44,773 nt of DNA from a bacterium. GTDB lineage: Bacteria > Bacillota > Clostridia > Lachnospirales > Lachnospiraceae. A program made the translations under genes and the position numbers. Shown here piece after piece: positions 17,550 through 27,101 of this stretch; position 1 is the first letter of the stretch, and each line of letters begins with the position of its first letter. The notes below the pieces were generated by a model that saw only the letters and a program-made list of their open reading frames with translations, searched no databases and was not told the origin of the DNA. The stretch lies in assembly GCA_029227655.1 (NCBI GenBank), contig JAQYAI010000043.1:1-44773 (forward strand), in the 5' to 3' direction.

Positions 17550-19361
17550 TTAAAATAATGCTTCAAACTCTTCACGTGGAATCTTTTCTTTCTCAAGAAG
17601 TAATTCTGCACAGCTATGCAGGATTTTCTCATTTTCCTTTAAAATACTCTTTGCTTTTGCATAACACTCATCAATGATTCGTTTTACTTCCATGTCAATC
17701 ATTGTTGCGACCTGTTCTCCATATCCTCTGGATGTTTTTCCAAAATCTCTTCCAACAAAAACTTCATCACTGTCATTATCATAATTGATAAGACCAACCT
17801 GGTCAGACATACCGAACTTGGTCACCATTGCTTTCGCATAAGCTGTCGCCTGCTTGATATCCTGAGATGCGCCCGTTGTGATATCATCAAAGATCATCTC
17901 TTCCGCAACTCTTCCCCCTAAGGAAACAACAATATCCTGCAACATCTTTCCTTTGGTATTGAACATTTCATCCTTTTCCGGAAGCGGCATTGTATAACCT
18001 GCTGCCCCGACTCCGGTCGGAATGATCGATACGCTGTATACAGGTCCTACGTCAGGAAGCACATGGAACAAAATCGCGTGACCTGCTTCATGGTACGCTG
18101 TAATTTTCTTTTCTTTATCGGAAATAACACGGCTCTTCTTCTCTGAACCGATACCGATCTTAACAAACGCGTGCCGGATATCTTCCTGCTTCAAATAAGC
18201 TCTTCCTTCTTTTGCCGCATAAATTGCCGATTCGTTCAACAGGTTCTCAAGATCCGCCCCTGTAAATCCTGCTGTTGTCTGTGCAATCTGCTGCAAGTCC
18301 ACATCATCTCCAAGCGGTTTTCCTTTTGCATGAACCTGTAAAATCTCATAACGCCCCTTCACATCCGGTCTTCCCACCATGACTTTACGATCAAAACGCC
18401 CTGGCCTTAAAATTGCCGGGTCGAGAATGTCCACACGGTTCGTCGCTGCCATTACAATAATTCCTTCATTTACACCAAACCCATCCATCTCTACAAGCAG
18501 CTGGTTGAGTGTCTGTTCTCTCTCATCGTGGCCGCCGCCCATACCGGTGCCTCGTCTTCTGGCAACCGCATCGATCTCATCAATGAAAATAATACATGGT
18601 GCATTTTCTTTAGCTTCCTGGAACAAATCTCTTACCCTTGAAGCTCCTACACCAACGAACATTTCCACAAAATCCGAACCTGATATTGAAAAAAATGGTA
18701 CCTTTGCTTCTCCGGCCACTGCTTTTGCAAGAAGTGTCTTACCGGTTCCCGGAGGACCTTCCAGCAGCACACCCTTTGGAATTCTTGCTCCCACGCGGGT
18801 ATATTTTCCTGGTTCTCTGAGGAAATCTACGATTTCCTCTAAATCTTCCTTTTCTTCGTGAAGGCCTGCCACATTCTCAAAGGTAACTTTGTTGTCAGTT
18901 TCCGTACTCATCTTCGCACGGCTCTTTCCAAAATTCATTGCTTTTGCATTCATGCCGCCGCCCTGTTTGCCCATCATTGTAAACAGAATGAATGCGGCCC
19001 CGATCATCAAAAGTGTGGGTAAGATTGCAGTGACAAATACACTTTCCTGCGGAACATCTTCCAGCTCATAATCCACTTTATAAGACTGCAAAAGCTCCTC
19101 AATTTCTTTCACATCTGATACATAGAGTTTTTCCGCTTCTTCATTCTCTAATTTAATAACAAGTGTCCCCGTTGGCACCACTTTGTTCGGTTCAATCACC
19201 ACTTCCGACACTTCACCTGCTTTTAATGCAGCTTCAAAATCATAATAGCTGAAGTCATTTTTCTGACCGCCCGTCTGTCCCATGAACCAGTACATGGCTG
19301 CAAGCAAAAGCAGGCATGCGATCAGATTGATTCCGCCAATTCCTTTTGATTTATTATTCAA
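17550..19361 (-). CDS. ftsH: ATP-dependent zinc metalloprotease FtsH
   Basis: A 603-residue membrane-anchored AAA+ protease that degrades misfolded membrane proteins and regulators. Two membrane helices (about 8-25 and 108-128) flank a small extracytoplasmic domain. The ATPase shows Walker A GPPGTGKT, Walker [11 protein letters not shown] and the [22 protein letters not shown], followed by the zinc site HEAGH and pore loop FVGVGASR. It is last in the conserved Firmicute order spoIIE-tilS-hpt-ftsH, 19 nt after hpt. The C-terminus is short and lacks the long tail of Bacillus FtsH. Confidence 0.96.
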   Translation of the reverse strand: MNNKSKGIGGINLIACLLLLAAMYWFMGQTGGQKNDFSYYDFEAALKAGEVSEVVIEPNKVVPTGTLVIKLENEEAEKLYVSDVKEIEELLQSYKVDYELEDVPQESVFVTAILPTLLMIGAAFILFTMMGKQGGGMNAKAMNFGKSRAKMSTETDNKVTFENVAGLHEEKEDLEEIVDFLREPGKYTRVGARIPKGVLLEGPPGTGKTLLAKAVAGEAKVPFFSISGSDFVEMFVGVGASRVRDLFQEAKENAPCIIFIDEIDAVARRRGTGMGGGHDEREQTLNQLLVEMDGFGVNEGIIVMAATNRVDILDPAILRPGRFDRKVMVGRPDVKGRYEILQVHAKGKPLGDDVDLQQIAQTTAGFTGADLENLLNESAIYAAKEGRAYLKQEDIRHAFVKIGIGSEKKSRVISDKEKKITAYHEAGHAILFHVLPDVGPVYSVSIIPTGVGAAGYTMPLPEKDEMFNTKGKMLQDIVVSLGGRVAEEMIFDDITTGASQDIKQATAYAKAMVTKFGMSDQVGLINYDNDSDEVFVGRDFGKTSRGYGEQVATMIDMEVKRIIDECYAKAKSILKENEKILHSCAELLLEKEKIPREEFEALF

Positions 19362-19380
19362 GGTCTGCTCCTCCCGGTAA

Positions 19381-19902
19381 TTACAGTCTTACAATACCAA
19401 TATATGGTAAATTTCTGTATTTCTGTGCATAATCCAAGCCGTATCCAACGACGAATTCATCTGGAATCTCAAATCCCACATGATCTACCTTCACATCACG
19501 GACACGTCTGTCTGGTTTGTCGAGTAATGTGCAGAGTCTCATGCTGTTTGGATGTCTCTTTGCAAGGATCTCCATAAGGTAAGAAAGCGTACGTCCCGAA
19601 TCGATGATATCTTCTACGACCAATACATCTTTGCCTTCCAATGGTTCATCAAGGTCCTTTACGATCTTGACCACTCCGCTTGAAGATGTTCCATCTCCAT
19701 AACTGCTCACACTCATAAAATCCATCGTTACAGGCACGGTAATATATTTTGCGAGTTCACACATAAAAAACACGCCGCCTTTTAATACGCAGATCAGGTG
19801 TACCTGTTTTCCTGCATACTCTTCGCTGATTATTCTTCCCAGCTCAGCAATTCTTGCATCTACCTCTTCTTTTGAAATTAAAACATCAATTTTTTCAGCC
19901 AT
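19381..19902 (-). CDS. hpt: Hypoxanthine phosphoribosyltransferase
   Basis: A 173-residue purine salvage enzyme that joins hypoxanthine or guanine to PRPP to make IMP or GMP. The PRPP-binding motif is VLVVEDIIDSGRTLSYL, and the purine-contacting VDHVGFEIPDEFVVGYGLDY lies near the C-terminus, all family-typical. It lies 1 nt after the tilS stop and before ftsH, the same neighbours as in Bacillus. Confidence 0.95.
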   Translation of the reverse strand: MAEKIDVLISKEEVDARIAELGRIISEEYAGKQVHLICVLKGGVFFMCELAKYITVPVTMDFMSVSSYGDGTSSSGVVKIVKDLDEPLEGKDVLVVEDIIDSGRTLSYLMEILAKRHPNSMRLCTLLDKPDRRVRDVKVDHVGFEIPDEFVVGYGLDYAQKYRNLPYIGIVRL

Positions 19903-19903
19903 G

Positions 19904-21289
19904 TTACTTTCCTCCGTTAACTACGATTTCAACAATCGTCTTCGTTTCTTTTGTGACTTGATAGTTCTTACTCTGTCTGTAACCTATTACCCACAGAATA
20001 TCCTTATCTATTGCCAACACCGGAATATGATCCCTTTTTTCTGACGGAATCTTCTCATCAATATAAAAAGATTTTAATTTTTTTGAATGATGATCCGCAT
20101 CAATTACGATCTTATCTCCCGGGCGTCTTGTTCGTACACTGACATTCCCTTTTATTATATCATAATCAAACCATTTCGTGAATGTTTTTTTCGGAACAAA
20201 CACTTCCCCTTCCGGCTTTTCAAAAATCCTGCAGGAAATCGTCTTGTCCTCATATTTCCAACATGCTCCATCTTTTAAAGTAATTTCCAAAATATTTTCT
20301 GCTTCCAGAATTTTTGTTTTTCTTCCAATTACAATTCCTTCGTAACTACGTTTTGCTGTCAGCCCATATGGAAGGTCCAGCCTTCTTCCTGTCTGCTTTT
20401 GCATCAGCAGAGCAACTGCATGGATATGCGTTTCTTCCAGGTCCTTTTCTCTCCCTGCCATTTCTGCCAGAGCACATCTGATTACCATTTTCCGGATGAT
20501 CTCTGGTGTTTTCCCAAACGGCTCCTCTTTAAGAACAATTGCATTTTTTTCTTTTGAAACAATGGCCTCATACGCAATCTGCTGCTGTTCTTCCAAATAG
20601 CCCTGCACTTCCCGCAGATACTCCATTGCAGCATTTACATGTTCCACAGTTTTGTCATTGATATGGTCCCTGAAATATGGAAGTACATGGTTGCGAATAC
20701 GGTTTCTCATGTAAGTATCTTCCAAATTTGTGGCATCCATACAATATTTTACATTTCTTTCTTCCAAAAATGTTTCGATTTCTTTTCTTCCCACGCAAAG
20801 AAGCGGCCGTATATACTCCCCTTTTACCGGATATATACCGCCGAGCCCTTTCAGTTTACTCCCTCTTGCCAGGTTCAGAAAAAACGTTTCTGCATTATCT
20901 TCCTGATGATGTGCCAAAGCAATCTTTGTCCCGTTATAATCTTTCATCGCCTTCTGAAATGCATTTCTCCGGACTTCTCTCCCTGCTTCTTCTTCTGAAA
21001 TCTTCTGTTCTTTCGCATACACAGGCACATCAACACGCACACACGAAAAGGAAATCCCCCTTGCTTCACACAGTTGCTGTACATAGCTTTCATCATGAGC
21101 GGCATCTGCACCCCGAATTCCATGATTTACATGCACCACATGAATGGAAAATTTCCGGTTCTTCCTAAGTTCATCCAATATTAAAAGTAACGCAACGGAA
21201 TCGGCTCCTCCCGACACCCCCACGATCACAACATCATTTTCTGAAAGCATTTCCCATTGATCGATAAACTGTTCTACTTTCCTTAGCAT
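19904..21289 (-). CDS. tilS: tRNA(Ile)-lysidine synthetase
   Basis: A 461-residue ATP-dependent enzyme that places lysidine at wobble C34 of the CAU-anticodon isoleucine tRNA, switching it to read AUA. The PP-loop is VGVSGGADSVALLLIL near the N-terminus, followed by HVVHVNHGIRG and LAHHQEDNAETFFLNL, then TilS substrate-binding and C-terminal domains with SVRTRRPGDKI. The track's start at 21334 would overlap the SpoIIE stop; ATG 21289 (MLRKVEQFI) behind GAGGAAGAAAAG is preferred. Confidence 0.93.
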   Translation of the reverse strand: MLRKVEQFIDQWEMLSENDVVIVGVSGGADSVALLLILDELRKNRKFSIHVVHVNHGIRGADAAHDESYVQQLCEARGISFSCVRVDVPVYAKEQKISEEEAGREVRRNAFQKAMKDYNGTKIALAHHQEDNAETFFLNLARGSKLKGLGGIYPVKGEYIRPLLCVGRKEIETFLEERNVKYCMDATNLEDTYMRNRIRNHVLPYFRDHINDKTVEHVNAAMEYLREVQGYLEEQQQIAYEAIVSKEKNAIVLKEEPFGKTPEIIRKMVIRCALAEMAGREKDLEETHIHAVALLMQKQTGRRLDLPYGLTAKRSYEGIVIGRKTKILEAENILEITLKDGACWKYEDKTISCRIFEKPEGEVFVPKKTFTKWFDYDIIKGNVSVRTRRPGDKIVIDADHHSKKLKSFYIDEKIPSEKRDHIPVLAIDKDILWVIGYRQSKNYQVTKETKTIVEIVVNGGK

Positions 21290-21321
21290 CTTTTCTTCCT
21301 CTTTCGTTTTATACAAACACC

Positions 21322-22737
21322 TTAATTGTAGCATATGTGCCAGATTCCTGCCACAAGAACTGTCATATCATCCCCCGGCGGATCACCACCCAGTTCCAGA
21401 ACCTTTTCCAGAATATAGTGTGCCATTTCTTTGGGATTTGTAATCGTACTTCCGAGAATCATAAGATCCAGAAGCTTCTGCTGTTCGCCCGCCGGAAGTG
21501 CATCCAGCACTCCATCTGTCACCATGACCACCATATCCCCGGAAGATAATTGATGGGATGACTTTTCTATTTTCTGTCCACGCATTACGCCCAGTGGAAG
21601 ACTCTCCGAATAAATATGCTCCATTTTATCTTCTTTTCGGATAAATGTGGGCGCAGCCCCTGCTTTGAGGAATTCACAGTTCCCTGTGTACAAATCAAAC
21701 ACACTTAAGTCGAGTGTAGAAAAGCACACCTCTTCCCGCCCCATGACCATCGCTGTATTCATCATGGAAAAGGCAGTCTCTTTCGGAAATCCCGCCTGCA
21801 GCAGCTCTTCCAGCATTTCTATGACCATGGTGCTTTCTTTCAGCGCCTTCTCTCCTGATCCCATTCCATCTGAAAGAATCGCTGCTTCTTGTCCACCTGG
21901 AAGGCTCATCATGGCGAAACTGTCCCCGGAAATCTTGTCGCAATCCTTTCCAATCCTCGCAATCCCCTGCATTGTATAGAAGCGTGGGCCTTCCACATAG
22001 ACCATCGTTCCATACTCCTGTCCGACCATGGTCCGCTCCCCCTGTGCAAGGCACATACGTCTTCCCGTACTTTTTGACAGTATCTGTGCCACCACTTTCG
22101 TTGGCACACAATGGCCTTTTTCTGTCTTTGCAGTGACATGAATCTCATAACGTCCTTTTGGATTTACAAAAAAGACGGAACTTAACAGTCTCACTCCCAC
22201 TCTCCTTAGATGACCGCGTATCTTTTTTTCCAGAGGCGGATCTTGAAAAATGCTGGCATCCAGTTCTCGCATTGTATGCCGGATCATCTGGGCAAATTCA
22301 TCCAGCTGAATTGCACAGTTCTCGCGATTCTGAATCATCTTATTCTGCCAGAGCATTTCTCTTTTTGCATTTTGAAAGGTCTCCAGCGTTTCTCTCAAAA
22401 ACCTTGGTGCTAAAATGCATTCTTTTTGTAGTCTTTTTTTCATCTCCATGTTCAGGTCGATTCCATAAATTTCTACCGTACACAAAATCTCTCGAATCAT
22501 TTGATGAATATGCTCTTTTTCTCCTTTCATGCACATTCCTCTGTTTTCACATGATTTGCAGACTTTGTCCACCACCAGTTCGCACATGACACTGATTTCT
22601 TCTTCTGAAAACTGCTCTTTCGGTTCCTCGATCTTCAGAAATTTCTCTCCCAGATGATGCAGTGATACTGCAAACCTTTCTGCCTGTGTCACATACGGAT
22701 TCATGATCACTTTATATTCTTCTTTTACTTCTTCCAT
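21322..22737 (-). CDS. spoIIE: SpoIIE-family PP2C phosphatase lacking the membrane domain
   Basis: A 471-residue protein at the syntenic position of spoIIE, the phosphatase that dephosphorylates SpoIIAA and activates sigma-F in the forespore. The PP2C domain (about 250-465) has the metal-binding AILSDGMGSG and GGDPPGDDMTV signatures. The preceding region contains the Cys cluster CKSCENRGMC. True SpoIIE is about 800 residues with roughly ten N-terminal membrane helices. None are visible here, and only 57 nt lie between this gene and divIC, so the membrane part is not hidden upstream. It may be a soluble, divergent SpoIIE or a related regulator. Confidence 0.85.
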   Translation of the reverse strand: MEEVKEEYKVIMNPYVTQAERFAVSLHHLGEKFLKIEEPKEQFSEEEISVMCELVVDKVCKSCENRGMCMKGEKEHIHQMIREILCTVEIYGIDLNMEMKKRLQKECILAPRFLRETLETFQNAKREMLWQNKMIQNRENCAIQLDEFAQMIRHTMRELDASIFQDPPLEKKIRGHLRRVGVRLLSSVFFVNPKGRYEIHVTAKTEKGHCVPTKVVAQILSKSTGRRMCLAQGERTMVGQEYGTMVYVEGPRFYTMQGIARIGKDCDKISGDSFAMMSLPGGQEAAILSDGMGSGEKALKESTMVIEMLEELLQAGFPKETAFSMMNTAMVMGREEVCFSTLDLSVFDLYTGNCEFLKAGAAPTFIRKEDKMEHIYSESLPLGVMRGQKIEKSSHQLSSGDMVVMVTDGVLDALPAGEQQKLLDLMILGSTITNPKEMAHYILEKVLELGGDPPGDDMTVLVAGIWHICYN

Positions 22738-22768
22738 GCCGCAACTCCCCTTATTAGTGATAAAAGAA

Positions 22769-22796
22769 AAAAGCTCCGGGAATTCCCAAAGCTTTA
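22769..22796 (-). terminator. Terminator after divIC
   Basis: The stem AAAGCT...AGCTTT with a nested GGGAATTCCC palindrome is followed by TTTTTTC on the minus strand. It overlaps the last codon of divIC and separates the yabOPQ-divIC unit from spoIIE. Confidence 0.8.
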
Positions 22797-23114
22797 CTTT
22801 TGTGCTTCAAACAGAATCTCATTCTCATATGCGAGACCTAGTTTTTCTTTTGCGACCATTTCTATATATTCATCTGTTTCTACATATTCTTTTAACTCAT
22901 CGATCTCTTCGGAACGTTCCTGCTCTGCTTCGATCTGAAGCCTGAGTTCTTCCTCTTTAGCCAGATATGCCTCGTTCTTTGCCTTCAAAGAAACTCCGCA
23001 CCCCAGAACTACCGCACCAAGCAGCATAATCACAAGGCTGATCATCAATACACTTCTTCTGTTCTTCCGAAGGCCGTCTGACTTTCTTTTACGATTCTTC
23101 TTTACGCCTGCCAT
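22794..23114 (-). CDS. divIC: Septum formation initiator DivIC
   Basis: A 106-residue bitopic cell-division protein that works with FtsL and DivIB to activate septal wall synthesis. A basic cytoplasmic start (KKNRKRKSDGLRKNRR) precedes one membrane helix (about 23-43) and a coiled coil (about 46-85, Glu/Leu-rich). The C-terminal EMVAKEKLGLAYENEILFE matches the domain. Its position after yabP-yabQ and before spoIIE is the standard Firmicute order. Confidence 0.9.
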   Translation of the reverse strand: MAGVKKNRKRKSDGLRKNRRSVLMISLVIMLLGAVVLGCGVSLKAKNEAYLAKEEELRLQIEAEQERSEEIDELKEYVETDEYIEMVAKEKLGLAYENEILFEAQK

Positions 23115-23198
23115 AATTATTTACACCCTTATTGTCTATTTCCCGATAGTAATAATATTTTATAATATCTGTTATTCTACCCCTTTTCCTTTTATAAA

Positions 23199-23537
23199 TC
23201 AAGAATTTTTGCCGAATTTCCGGCGGGCAAAAACACATATTTTCTCCGCGATTTTTTGCAGAATCGCAATAATTTTCCACAGAAAAAATGCCCCAATCGC
23301 AACACCTAGTGCGTTGAACCACCGTATCTTACCATTATTTGTGTGGTAAAGTTGCACAAAAATATATACAGATACAATGCACCAGTAGCTGATATCTTCC
23401 AGATGAATCATCCAGCGTTTATGAGGAAACAGATGCCTGAGTGCTTCGAAACAGAAATAAAAGGCCAGTATGATCATTCCCGTCAGAACGGCATGCAGAA
23501 AAATCACAAATTCCCTTTCCAGTCCAAGCATATTCAT
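23199..23537 (-). CDS. yabQ: Spore cortex biosynthesis protein YabQ
   Basis: A 112-residue integral membrane protein needed for cortex formation in Bacillus. It has three to four hydrophobic segments (about 9-30, 45-65, 73-93) and a basic C-terminus, with the FCFEALRHLFPHKRW region after the first helix, as in the family. It starts next to the yabP stop. It is shorter than the Bacillus protein but normal for clostridia. The track's 23089-23322 ORF in another frame is a shadow. Confidence 0.85.
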   Translation of the reverse strand: MNMLGLEREFVIFLHAVLTGMIILAFYFCFEALRHLFPHKRWMIHLEDISYWCIVSVYIFVQLYHTNNGKIRWFNALGVAIGAFFLWKIIAILQKIAEKICVFARRKFGKNS

Positions 23538-23834
23538 TTACCCAAATAATTTATCCCAAAAATGCTGGCCCTGTCCTCTCGCTGCATGAGATTGTGAATA
23601 AGCAATACTGTCAATATTTCCTGACAGATCCACTTCTCCTTTTTCAAGGTTCAATCGGTTCACATGCATGTCCGTCCCTTTCACCATCAGCATCCCCTGA
23701 TCGGTCTCCAATAAAATTTCATTCAAATCAAACGACAATACATCAAGCACTCCCGTCACCATGCTGGTCTTCCGGTTATTTACCACCAGCTTATGATTCT
23801 GTGCTTTTGGCATCTGTCTTTCTTCCAAATTCAT
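23538..23834 (-). CDS. yabP: Sporulation protein YabP
   Basis: A 98-residue protein of the YabP/YqfC family, forespore-associated and required for cortex assembly in Bacillus. The family pattern is visible: an N-terminal HKLVVNNRKTSMVTGVLDVLSFD beta segment, then LLETDQGMLMVKGTDMHVNRLNLEKGEVDLSGNI in short succession. No membrane helix. It sits between rqcP and yabQ, the conserved order. Confidence 0.92.
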   Translation of the reverse strand: MNLEERQMPKAQNHKLVVNNRKTSMVTGVLDVLSFDLNEILLETDQGMLMVKGTDMHVNRLNLEKGEVDLSGNIDSIAYSQSHAARGQGQHFWDKLFG

Positions 23835-23913
23835 TCCAACCTTTCTATTGCTTATACATAACTATGATATGTGAGGTTGTACTAAATTATGACTACTTTT
23901 CCATCTCGATTTC

Positions 23914-24153
23914 TTATAAATAACGGAACAGTTCTGTTGCTTCTTCCTTCTTCGTTGTCTCTCTTACGTCCAGCACTTCTGCTTTTACTGTCTTTGTACC
24001 GAACTGAATTTCAATAATATCACCTTTTTTTACTTTTACAGAAGCCTTTGCCACAGCTCCATTTACAAGGACACGTCCTGCGTCACAGGCTTCATTAGCC
24101 ACTGTGCGGCGCTTGATCAGACGTGACACCTTCAAAAATTTATCTAATCTCAT
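23914..24153 (-). CDS. rqcP: S4-domain RNA-binding protein RqcP (YabO)
   Basis: A 79-residue protein consisting of an S4 RNA-binding fold (MRLDKFLKVSRLIKRRTVANEACDAG). In Bacillus this protein helps RqcH add alanine tails during ribosome-associated quality control. ATG 24153 with GGAGGAAG directly upstream is preferred over the track's 24186, which would start before the hup terminator hairpin. It heads the yabP-yabQ-divIC run. The heat-shock protein Hsp15 is a related alternative, but size and position favour RqcP. Confidence 0.88.
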   Translation of the reverse strand: MRLDKFLKVSRLIKRRTVANEACDAGRVLVNGAVAKASVKVKKGDIIEIQFGTKTVKAEVLDVRETTKKEEATELFRYL

Positions 24154-24175
24154 TCTTCCTCCATGAAAACAAATC

Positions 24176-24196
24176 AGAGAGCGCATCGCACTCTCT
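24176..24196 (-). terminator. Terminator after hup
   Basis: AGAGAG and CTCTCT pair across a 9-nt loop that can extend the stem with TGCG...CGC pairing; GATTTGTTTTC follows on the minus strand. It lies just after the HU stop and before rqcP. Confidence 0.65.
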
Positions 24197-24220
24197 GGTC
24201 TATTTATTATCTATAATTCT

Positions 24221-24496
24221 CTATGCGTTAATAGCGTCTTTTAATGCTTTTCCTGCTTTGAATTTTGGAGCTTTGCTTGCTTCAATCTTCATTGTCTCGC
24301 CTGTCTGTGGATTTCTTCCTTCTCTTTCTGCTCTCTCACTTACTTCGAATGTTCCAAATCCTACTAACTGTACTTTTTCTCCTTTTTTGAGTTCGTCTGT
24401 TACAACGTCAACAAATGCTTTTAAAGCTTTCTCTGCGTCCTTTTTTGATAATTCAGCATTTTCTGCAACTGCTGCGATTAATTCAGTTTTGTTCAT
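24221..24496 (-). CDS. hup: HU family DNA-binding protein
   Basis: A 91-residue histone-like protein that bends DNA and compacts the nucleoid. The DNA-binding beta-arm is seen in [23 protein letters not shown], the most conserved part of HU/IHF. The start is ATG 24496 with AGGAGG nine nucleotides upstream; the track's 24550 start adds untranslated leader. It is monocistronic, with its own promoter and terminator, as expected for a highly expressed gene. Confidence 0.96.
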   Translation of the reverse strand: MNKTELIAAVAENAELSKKDAEKALKAFVDVVTDELKKGEKVQLVGFGTFEVSERAEREGRNPQTGETMKIEASKAPKFKAGKALKDAINA

Positions 24497-24590
24497 GAAC
24501 AAATTCCTCCTATAATTTAAATGTGGCCTTCCAATTCTCAGCCTTATCATTTTCTATTTTGTACCGAGAGACCATATTCTCTTATGTATT

Positions 24591-24619
24591 GTTATATAGT
24601 TTTTCAGTTTCTTTGTCAA
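24591..24619 (-). promoter_or_regulatory. Promoter of hup
   Basis: TTGACA and TATAAC are separated by exactly 17 nt on the minus strand, a near-consensus vegetative promoter giving a leader of about 90 nt before ATG 24496. Confidence 0.85.
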
Positions 24620-24641
24620 GCTAATTCCCTTTAAAATAATA

Positions 24642-25631
24642 TCATAAATACAAATCAAATACACTTTCCAGAAAATATTTTTTCTCTTCTGTCTGTGAAA
24701 TGACTTTTTTCAATTTTTCTGTGCTTTTTTCCGGAATCCATGCCTTATTGGAATGATAGTACATATTTGATATTTTCCAGAATTTCTCTGGATATGCAAA
24801 ACGGACCGCCAGATATTCTCTTTTTTCCCGGCTCAGTGTATTTTCTTTATCGTATGCCTGAAGCATTTTCACGCCGAGCTGTGGTGCATACTGGTGCTTT
24901 TCCAGTATTTTTCTCATAAAATAATACAGATCTTCCAACTGGATTCCATAGTGGGCACGCTCGAACCCTGTAACCGCAACTCCAGCCTCACACATCAGGA
25001 GATTATGGTAATTATATTCTCCATGCATAATGGTCCCTTTTTCTTCCACTTCCTTTTTCATTTGTAAACAGGTAGAACCGGCAAGTTTTTCTTCCGCTGC
25101 CAATGCGAGACTGTACATCGTGTTATATCCTTCTAAAAATGTCCGTTCAAAACTGCCTTTCACACTGCGCTCCTTTATAAAATGACAGACTTTCCTAAGC
25201 TCCCGGTTATGCCTGAAATATTCTTCCTTTAAAGACCTCTCTTTCGGTCTCTCTTCATTTTCCTGTGGCATGACCATGATCCTGTGGAGCCTTCCTAGCG
25301 TCCGAATACCTTCCAGTATTTCACTTTCTTTATATACATCACATTCTCTTCCCTGATACCATTTCTTCAGAACATACTTCGTCTCATCCTCTGCAGTCGA
25401 TACATATTCACCTTCCTTATTTGCGACCATAGCATCGACCTTCCATTCTCCGGATTCCTCTAAGCATCTGTAAAGTTCTATCAAAAAGGGCAGTCTTCGC
25501 TCCCAGATCTGTGCTTCCTTCAAAAGCATAAGTCCCTTGTCCGTCTCACATAAAACAGCTCCTCTTACTCTTCTCACATTATATACTTCTATTGGATATT
25601 GTTCCAAAACACTAACTCCATAATCTCTCAT
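24642..25631 (-). CDS. CotS-like spore coat kinase-fold protein
   Basis: A 329-residue protein with the aminoglycoside phosphotransferase/protein-kinase-like fold of the CotS/YutH spore coat family. The catalytic-loop-like segment is IMHGEYNYHNLLM, where a typical kinase has HGDxxxxN; the second metal motif is GFERAHYG in place of D-F-G, so activity may be weak or absent. ATG 25631 (MRDYGV) preceded by AGGGGGAG is a better start than the track's 25649. Coat association is inferred from family only. Confidence 0.78.
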   Translation of the reverse strand: MRDYGVSVLEQYPIEVYNVRRVRGAVLCETDKGLMLLKEAQIWERRLPFLIELYRCLEESGEWKVDAMVANKEGEYVSTAEDETKYVLKKWYQGRECDVYKESEILEGIRTLGRLHRIMVMPQENEERPKERSLKEEYFRHNRELRKVCHFIKERSVKGSFERTFLEGYNTMYSLALAAEEKLAGSTCLQMKKEVEEKGTIMHGEYNYHNLLMCEAGVAVTGFERAHYGIQLEDLYYFMRKILEKHQYAPQLGVKMLQAYDKENTLSREKREYLAVRFAYPEKFWKISNMYYHSNKAWIPEKSTEKLKKVISQTEEKKYFLESVFDLYL

Positions 25632-25712
25632 AGACTCCCCCTGCATCATTCTTACTACATTCTTTCTAATGTATGCCGGGCTGTGTCTTTTATATGAATA
25701 AATTTACAGGAA

Positions 25713-25756
25713 AAGGCATCGCTCCATCATCTAATTTGATGATTTTGCGACACCTT
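25713..25756 (-). terminator. Terminator-like hairpin after cca
   Basis: AAGGTGTCGC and GCGATGCCTT form an imperfect stem with an inner TCATC/GATGA pairing, followed by TTCC on the minus strand. It ends the proS-cca transcript. Confidence 0.65.
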
Positions 25757-25761
25757 CCTTC

Positions 25762-27099
25762 TCACTGATTCTGTATGATCTTTTCCACTTCTTTCAGAAG
25801 AATCTCTTTCTGGTTAAGCTCTGGATCTTCGATTACAAGTTCTAAGAGCTGGTTTAAAACTTCACCGATCTGGGGACCCCTCTGCACACCGGCCTGGATC
25901 AGATCCCCGCCTTTCACCGCGAGTGTTTTTAAGGAAACGCACTGCTTCTGTCTGCAGATTTCCTGGTAAATCTCTTCGATTTCCTCCAAATTCTTAAGTT
26001 TCTCTTCCCGACGATACTCGCTCTGTGCCAATGTGTCCGCCATTCGGATCTGCATATAATATGGAAATAATTCTTCTCCGATCTTATTCATGGCACGTCT
26101 GACATTACGAAAACTTCCCGGCATCCGGTAATCATGATAATACACCAGTTTTGTTACCTTCCGAAGCGTATCATTGTCAAATTTGAGCCGGTGCATAATG
26201 TCTTTCGCGATCCTCTCACTGACCTCTGCATGCCCTTTGAAATGTGCTCTTCCATTTTCATCAATGGTCTTTTTCGCCGGTTTTCCCATATCGTGAAACA
26301 GCATGGTCAGTCGCAGGACCTTATCGGCATCACAGTTTTGCAGTGCACAAATGGTATGCTCTCCCACATTATACCTGTGATGCGGTGTTTCCTGCTGCGT
26401 CTCCATAAGAGCATCGAACTCTGGCAGAATCACTTGGGTGATTCCAAGTTCATATGCCAGCCGAATCTGTTCCGGATGTGGGGACACCAGTAGTTTGATC
26501 AGTTCTACCTGGATGCGCTCCGCACTGATCTGACGAAGATTTGGCGCAAGAAGTCGAATGGCTTCCTGCGTCTTTGCTTCAATCCCAAATCCAAGCTGGG
26601 CGGAAAAACGGACGGCGCGCATGATCCGAAGCGCATCTTCTCCAAAACGTGCTTCCGCCTGGCCGACGCACCGGATGATCCTGTTCTGCAAATCTTCCAT
26701 TCCGCCAAAAAGGTCCACGATCCCAGATTCATCGTTGTACGCCATCGCATTGATCGTAAAATCCCTGCGAAGCAGATCCTCCGACAAGCTTCTGGTAAAG
26801 GTGACCTCTGATGGATGGCGACTGTCTTCGTATTTCCCATCAATTCGATAGGTGGTCACTTCAAACCCTTCTTTATCCAGAAGAACGGTTATCGTTCCAT
26901 GTTCAATTCCTGTATCAAACGTTCTTGCAAACAGAGCTTTGGTCTGCTCCGGAAGAGCGGATGTTGTAATATCCCAGTCTCCCGGCACACGCCCGAGAAG
27001 TGAATCTCTCACACAACCGCCCACCGCGTAAGCTTCATATCCATGACTCTGTAAGGTCTCAATAATCTGTCTTACCTTTTCTGGCAATTGAATTTTCAT
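25762..27099 (-). CDS. cca: CCA tRNA nucleotidyltransferase
   Basis: A 445-residue class II nucleotidyltransferase that adds or repairs the 3'-CCA of tRNAs. The head domain shows GGCVRDSLLGRVPGDWDI (metal-binding D-x-D), followed by RRDFTINAMAY and a C-terminal HD domain (MLFHDMGKPAKK) found in many bacterial enzymes. The gene is co-transcribed with proS, 2 nt downstream. None of the six tRNA genes in this window encodes CCA, so the enzyme is expected to be essential for their maturation. Confidence 0.93.
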   Translation of the reverse strand: MKIQLPEKVRQIIETLQSHGYEAYAVGGCVRDSLLGRVPGDWDITTSALPEQTKALFARTFDTGIEHGTITVLLDKEGFEVTTYRIDGKYEDSRHPSEVTFTRSLSEDLLRRDFTINAMAYNDESGIVDLFGGMEDLQNRIIRCVGQAEARFGEDALRIMRAVRFSAQLGFGIEAKTQEAIRLLAPNLRQISAERIQVELIKLLVSPHPEQIRLAYELGITQVILPEFDALMETQQETPHHRYNVGEHTICALQNCDADKVLRLTMLFHDMGKPAKKTIDENGRAHFKGHAEVSERIAKDIMHRLKFDNDTLRKVTKLVYYHDYRMPGSFRNVRRAMNKIGEELFPYYMQIRMADTLAQSEYRREEKLKNLEEIEEIYQEICRQKQCVSLKTLAVKGGDLIQAGVQRGPQIGEVLNQLLELVIEDPELNQKEILLKEVEKIIQNQ

Positions 27100-27101
27100 T
27101 T

